From Yinghuangia elevatio (lineage in GTDB: Bacteria; Actinomycetota; Actinomycetes; Streptomycetales; Streptomycetaceae): DNA of 49,245 nt. Below the pieces are notes generated by a model. That model made no database searches, was not told where the DNA came from, and saw only the letters and a list, made by a program, of their open reading frames with translations. The stretch covers positions 1 to 49,245 of the forward strand of contig NZ_JBEZFP010000060.1 of NCBI RefSeq assembly GCF_040649515.1, in the 5' to 3' direction. This document shows, piece by piece, positions 45,754-49,245 of this stretch; the stretch's first letter is position 1, and the number at the start of each line of letters is the position of its first letter. The translations under genes were made by a program, and so were the position numbers.

Positions 45754-47196
45754 GTGACCACCTTCGTCGACCGCGTGGTTCTGCACGTAGCCGCGGGTAA
45801 CGGGGGCCACGGGTGTGCCTCCGTCCATCGCGAGAAGTTCAAGCCGCTCGGCGGCCCCGACGGCGGCAACGGCGGCCGCGGCGGCGATGTGTCGCTCGTC
45901 GTCGACCCCAACGTCACGACCCTCCTCGAGTACCACCACTCGCCGCACCGCAAGGCCACCTCCGGCAAGCCCGGCGCGGGCGGCAACCGCAGCGGCGCCG
46001 ACGGCAGCGACCTGGTGCTCGCCGTCCCGGACGGGACCGTCGTCAAGCGCCTCCTGCCCGGTGGCAAGGAAGAGGTCGTCGAGGACCTGGTCGGCAACGG
46101 CACCCGCTTCGTCCTGGCCCAGGGCGGCCGCGGCGGCCTCGGCAACGCCGCGCTGGCCTCGCCGCGCCGCAAGGCCCCCGGCTTCGCGCTGCTCGGCGAG
46201 CCCGGCGAGGGCGGCGACTACGTCCTCGAACTCAAGACCGTCGCCGACATCGCACTCGTCGGCTACCCGAGCGCGGGCAAGTCGAGCCTGATCGCGGCGC
46301 TGAGCGCGGCCCGCCCGAAGATCGCCGACTACCCGTTCACCACGCTCGTGCCCAACCTCGGCGTGGTGACCGCGGGCGACGTCGTCTACACCGTCGCGGA
46401 CGTGCCCGGCCTCATCCCGGGCGCGAGCCAGGGCAAGGGCCTCGGTCTGGAGTTCCTGCGGCACGTCGAGCGCTGCAAGGCGCTCGTGCACGTGCTCGAC
46501 TGCGCGACGCTGGAGCCGGGCCGCGACCCGATCAGCGACCTCGACACCATCGAGGCGGAGCTTGCCGCGTACGGCGGCCTCGACGACCGGCCGCGCATGG
46601 TCGCCCTCAACAAGACCGACATCCCCGACGGCCACGACCTCGCCGACCTGGTGCGCGCCGAACTCGAAGGCCGCGGCCTGAAGGTGTACGAGGTCTCCGC
46701 GGTCAGCCACAAGGGCCTGCGCGAGCTGTCCTTCGCGATGGCCGGCCTGGTCCAGCAGGCCCGCGACGCCGCCCCGCCGCCGGAGGCGACCCGCATCGTG
46801 CTGCGGCCGGCCGCCGTCGACGACAGCGGCTTCACCGTCACCCGGCGCGGCGACGCCTTCATCGTGCGCGGCGCCAAGCCCGAACGCTGGGTGCGCCAGA
46901 CCGACTTCGCCAACGACGAGGCGGTCGGCTACCTCGCGGACCGGCTCGCCCGGCTCGGTGTCGAGGAGGCGCTGTTCGACGCGGGTGCGCGCCCCGGCGC
47001 CGAGGTAGTCATCGGCGACGACGAGTCCGGCGTCGTCTTCGACTGGGAGCCGACCGTCGCGACCGGCGCCGAGATGCTGGGCCGCCGCGGTGAGGACCAC
47101 CGCTTCGACGAGCAGCGCCCGGCCGTGCAGCGCCGCCGCGAACGCGAGTCCATCCGCGGCGAGTACGAGGAATTCGACCCCTTCGGCAACGAGTGA
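45754..47196 (+). CDS. obgE: GTPase Obg/CgtA
   Basis: The 480-residue GTPase acts in 50S maturation and, in Streptomyces, in the onset of aerial growth (established). The glycine-rich Obg fold covers about residues 1-160 (GGDGGNGGRGGDVSLVVD). The G domain has P-loop GYPSAGKSS (170-178), switch segment DYPFTTLVPNLGV, G3 DVPGLI and G4 NKTD. A C-terminal OCT domain is present (GFTVTRRGDAFIVRG...). The last 30 residues are charged. The GTG at 45754 follows GGAGG at eight bases. The promoter must lie in or read through the hairpin after rpmA. Confidence 0.97.
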   Translation: MTTFVDRVVLHVAAGNGGHGCASVHREKFKPLGGPDGGNGGRGGDVSLVVDPNVTTLLEYHHSPHRKATSGKPGAGGNRSGADGSDLVLAVPDGTVVKRLLPGGKEEVVEDLVGNGTRFVLAQGGRGGLGNAALASPRRKAPGFALLGEPGEGGDYVLELKTVADIALVGYPSAGKSSLIAALSAARPKIADYPFTTLVPNLGVVTAGDVVYTVADVPGLIPGASQGKGLGLEFLRHVERCKALVHVLDCATLEPGRDPISDLDTIEAELAAYGGLDDRPRMVALNKTDIPDGHDLADLVRAELEGRGLKVYEVSAVSHKGLRELSFAMAGLVQQARDAAPPPEATRIVLRPAAVDDSGFTVTRRGDAFIVRGAKPERWVRQTDFANDEAVGYLADRLARLGVEEALFDAGARPGAEVVIGDDESGVVFDWEPTVATGAEMLGRRGEDHRFDEQRPAVQRRRERESIRGEYEEFDPFGNE

Positions 47197-47233
47197 CCGG
47201 CCCGGCCATGGCCGGGGGAGTGGAGCACCGCGC

Positions 47234-48364
47234 ATGTCAGTCCCTGATCGGCGTGAGGACGTCACCTCCGCACGCCGCATCGTGGTCAAGGTCGGCTCGT
47301 CGTCCCTGACCACCGCCGCCGGCGGCCTCGACGCGGACCGCGTCGACGCGCTCGTCGACGTGATCGCCGCGAAGCGCGCCGAGGGAGCCGAGATCGTCCT
47401 CGTCTCGTCCGGCGCCATCGCGGCCGGCCTCGCGCCGCTGGGACTCGACCGCCGACCGCGCGACCTCGCCACCGCCCAGGCGGCGGCGAGCGTCGGACAG
47501 GGGCTGCTGGTGGCCCGCTACACCGCGTCCTTCGCGCGGTACGGCCTGCGGGTCGGCCAAGTGCTGCTGACCGTCGACGACATGACGCGGCGTACGCACT
47601 ACCGCAACGCGTACCAGACCCTGGACCGCCTGCTGAACCTCGGGGTGCTGCCCGTCGTCAACGAGAACGACACGGTGGCCACCGAGGAGATCCGGTTCGG
47701 CGACAACGACCGCCTCGCCGCGCTGGTCGCCCACCTGGTACGCGCCGACCTGCTGGTGCTGCTGTCCGACGTCGACGGCCTCTACGACGGCGATCCGGTA
47801 CGCCACACCTCGTCCCGCATCCCCGAAGTCCGCGGTGCCGCCGACCTGGAGGGCGTCGAGATCGGCAAGGCCGGGCGGGCGGGCGTGGGCACCGGCGGCA
47901 TGGTCACCAAGGTCGAGGCCGCCCGCATCGCGACCACCGCGGGCATCCCCGTCGTGCTCACCGCGGCCCGCCACGCGTCCGAGGCGCTGACCGGCAAGCA
48001 GACCGGAACCTTCTTCCACCGCACGGGTGTACGCGGTGCCGACCGCCTGCTCTGGCTCGCCCATGCGACCACCGCGCGCGGCCGCTTGGTCCTGGACGAG
48101 GGCGCGGTCGGCGCGGTGGTCGAGCGCCACAAGTCGCTGCTGCCGGCCGGCATCACCGCCGTCGAGGGCGGGTTCGTCGCGGGCGACCCGGTGGACCTTG
48201 TCGACGAAAACGGTCACATCATCGCCCGCGGGCTGGTCAACTTTGATGCTAAGGAACTCCCCGGGCTCCTGGGCCGCTCCACCCACGAGCTGGCCCGGGA
48301 AATGGGGCCGGCGTATGAGCGCGAGGTCGTGCACCGCGACGACTTGGTGCTGTTGCGCCGCTGA
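47234..48364 (+). CDS. proB: Glutamate 5-kinase
   Basis: The 376-residue enzyme phosphorylates glutamate in the first step of proline synthesis. It begins with RIVVKVGSSSLTT, has the SSGAIAAGLAPLGL segment, ENDTVATEEIRFGDNDRL for glutamate binding and a C-terminal PUA domain (ARGRLVLDEGA...). The ATG at 47234 has TGGAG eight bases upstream; longer forms would run back into obgE. The gene starts 37 bases after obgE, so they probably share a transcript, as in other Streptomyces. Confidence 0.96.
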   Translation: MSVPDRREDVTSARRIVVKVGSSSLTTAAGGLDADRVDALVDVIAAKRAEGAEIVLVSSGAIAAGLAPLGLDRRPRDLATAQAAASVGQGLLVARYTASFARYGLRVGQVLLTVDDMTRRTHYRNAYQTLDRLLNLGVLPVVNENDTVATEEIRFGDNDRLAALVAHLVRADLLVLLSDVDGLYDGDPVRHTSSRIPEVRGAADLEGVEIGKAGRAGVGTGGMVTKVEAARIATTAGIPVVLTAARHASEALTGKQTGTFFHRTGVRGADRLLWLAHATTARGRLVLDEGAVGAVVERHKSLLPAGITAVEGGFVAGDPVDLVDENGHIIARGLVNFDAKELPGLLGRSTHELAREMGPAYEREVVHRDDLVLLRR

Positions 48365-48457
48365 CGCACGCGACGCGGGGGCGGCACTGTGCAGGCCCCG
48401 GCGGCAGGGACCACGCCGCCGGGGAGCCGCCCCACGTCATCGACGGGAGGCGGACCA

Positions 48458-48901
48458 GTGCAGGGACGTGGCAGGGAACTGCCCTGGGAGGCCGCGCCGT
48501 CGGTGCGCCCGAACGCGACGCCGGAGGGCGGCCTCGGCGGGGACGAGGCGATCCGGGTCGAGGAGACCCGGATGTGGCACATCACCCTGACCGTCGCGGG
48601 TGGTGCGGTTCCCTCGGACGAGATACGCAGAGCGCTCGAACGCCTCGCCCACGACCACCCGTTCCTGCTCGCCGGCCGCTACGCCGCCGACCACGCCGAG
48701 ATCCGCTACTGGGAAGAGGCCCGCGACCTCCAGGACGCGGCGGCGCTCGCCCTGCGCCTGTGGGGCGAACACCGCCGCTCGGCGGGCCTCCCGCCCTGGG
48801 AGATCATCGGTCTTGAGGTCGTCGACCGCGGTACGTGGCAGCAGCGCGCCAAGTCGCCGGGCGGCGGCCCGATCGTGCCGGGCGGTGTACAGCCGTTCTA
48901 A
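48458..48901 (+). CDS. Conserved small protein downstream of proB, unknown function
   Basis: The 147-residue protein has a disordered, Gly/Pro-rich start (to about residue 38), then a compact alpha/beta-looking domain: MWHITLTVAGGAVPSDEIRR, ALERLAHDHPFLLAGRYAAD, AEIRYWEEARDLQDAAALAL and EHRRSAGLPPWEIIGLEVVD. The pattern recalls actinobacterial proteins located between proB and proA, but I cannot assign a function. The GTG at 48458 follows GGGAGG at seven bases, 93 bases after proB. The product lacks signal or membrane segments. A strong terminator follows. Confidence 0.78.
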   Translation: MQGRGRELPWEAAPSVRPNATPEGGLGGDEAIRVEETRMWHITLTVAGGAVPSDEIRRALERLAHDHPFLLAGRYAADHAEIRYWEEARDLQDAAALALRLWGEHRRSAGLPPWEIIGLEVVDRGTWQQRAKSPGGGPIVPGGVQPF

Positions 48902-48980
48902 GCGGCCTCGGGGAGACCGCTTGGGCCGCGACTTCCAAGTCCGGTTGGGCCGCCGGGCCCGCGAACCGCGGCACGCTCCG

Positions 48981-49006
48981 GGCCCGCGCCGGGCCCGGCG
49001 CGGGCC
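48981..49006 (+). terminator. Terminator of the obgE-proB transcript
   Basis: A near-continuous palindrome: GGCCCGCGCCGG (48981-48992), two bases, CCGGCGCGGGCC (48995-49006), followed by TCTTTC. It lies 80 bases after the last plus-strand gene and faces the convergent gene at the right edge. Confidence 0.8.
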
Positions 49007-49113
49007 TCTTTCGCCCGCCCAAGTCGCCGTGTGGCGGACCTTGCCGCCAGGCCCCGGCTCGCACGCACCACGGCCCGCGGGCTCCCCGACGGGACGTTGA
49101 AGACCCCCCGGGT

Positions 49114-49245
49114 CTACTTGTCTGCCTCCGCCAAGTGCGCGTACGTGCCACGTAGTTCGCGTTTGAGGATTTTGCCGCTGGGGTTTTTGGGGAGGGTGTC
49201 GGTGACGATGATGTATTTGGGGACTTTGAAGCCGGCGAGGTGTTC
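49114..49245 (-). CDS. AMP-dependent acyl-CoA synthetase, C-terminal fragment (cut by window edge)
   Basis: Only the last 43 residues and the TAG (49116-49114) are in the window. They read EHLAGFKVPKYIIVTDTLPK then NPSGKILKRELRG, which is the A10 motif of acyl-CoA synthetases with the catalytic lysine in SGK. The enzyme would activate a carboxylic acid to its CoA ester. All but the final lysine codon are AAA, whereas neighbouring genes use AAG almost only, so this gene may have a different origin. The rest lies outside the window. Confidence 0.85.
   Translation of the reverse strand, partial: EHLAGFKVPKYIIVTDTLPKNPSGKILKRELRGTYAHLAEADK

Overview
The window is chromosomal DNA of very high GC, with strong G/C preference at third codon positions, many GTG starts and ATGA/GTGA gene overlaps. 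Gene order points to a Streptomyces-type actinomycete (family Streptomycetaceae): tig-clpP1-clpP2-clpX, then valS-folC-DUF4233-ndk, then mreB-mreC-mreD-PBP2-rodA (sfr), and further right a radical-SAM gene, its DUF2344 partner, RNase E/G, rplU-rpmA-obgE-proB. I cannot fix the genus from sequence alone.

Layout. 1-3360: glutathione peroxidase, an NAD-dependent epimerase/dehydratase, a small frame-disrupted gene, an MFS transporter whose end overlaps a tRNA-Gly gene. 3500-8280: tRNA-Pro and the proteostasis block (trigger factor, two ClpP subunits, ClpX), with a candidate ClgR box before clpP1. 8400-9460: divergent rhodanese and TetR genes with a double operator between them. 9565-12412: three consecutive minus-strand genes for envelope proteins that share a C-terminal Cys...C-x-W-x-D signature. 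12645-24242: valyl-tRNA synthetase, folate, nucleotide and cell-wall elongation genes. 25065-35181: an accessory cluster. 35367-41086: radical-SAM pair, split by an FMN/F420-type oxidoreductase, an HxlR regulator and a Trp-rich repeat protein. 41271-48901: RNase E/G, ribosomal proteins, Obg, glutamate 5-kinase and a conserved small protein. The right edge cuts an acyl-CoA synthetase gene.

Two regions stand out. First, between rodA and the radical-SAM gene lies a contiguous set: GT4 glycosyltransferase, LpxA-like acyltransferase, acyl carrier protein, FabG-like reductase, acyl-AMP ligase, LuxE-like acyl-protein synthetase, LuxC-like acyl reductase, UPF0104 flippase-like protein and a large membrane protein. 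Five successive junctions from the ACP onward overlap by 4-8 bases, so it reads as one translationally coupled operon. The parts suggest a carrier-bound, probably 3-hydroxylated or reduced acyl group attached to a sugar and built into a membrane or surface glycolipid; this is inference, and I do not recognise the whole set as a described pathway. It has no luxAB and is not a luminescence operon. Second, the 564-residue protein at 38460-40154 consists largely of Trp-Pro-Phe repeats (a block of four with an exact 29-residue period), is strongly basic, and carries 42 tryptophans; I do not recognise its family.

Regulation seen in sequence: strong hairpins after tig, clpP2, clpX, valS, rne, rpmA and the proB-distal gene; a leaderless-type start for valS; HrdB-like promoters before ndk and rplU; palindromes before tetR and hxlR. 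Long open frames on the strand opposite most genes are shadows of GC-rich coding.
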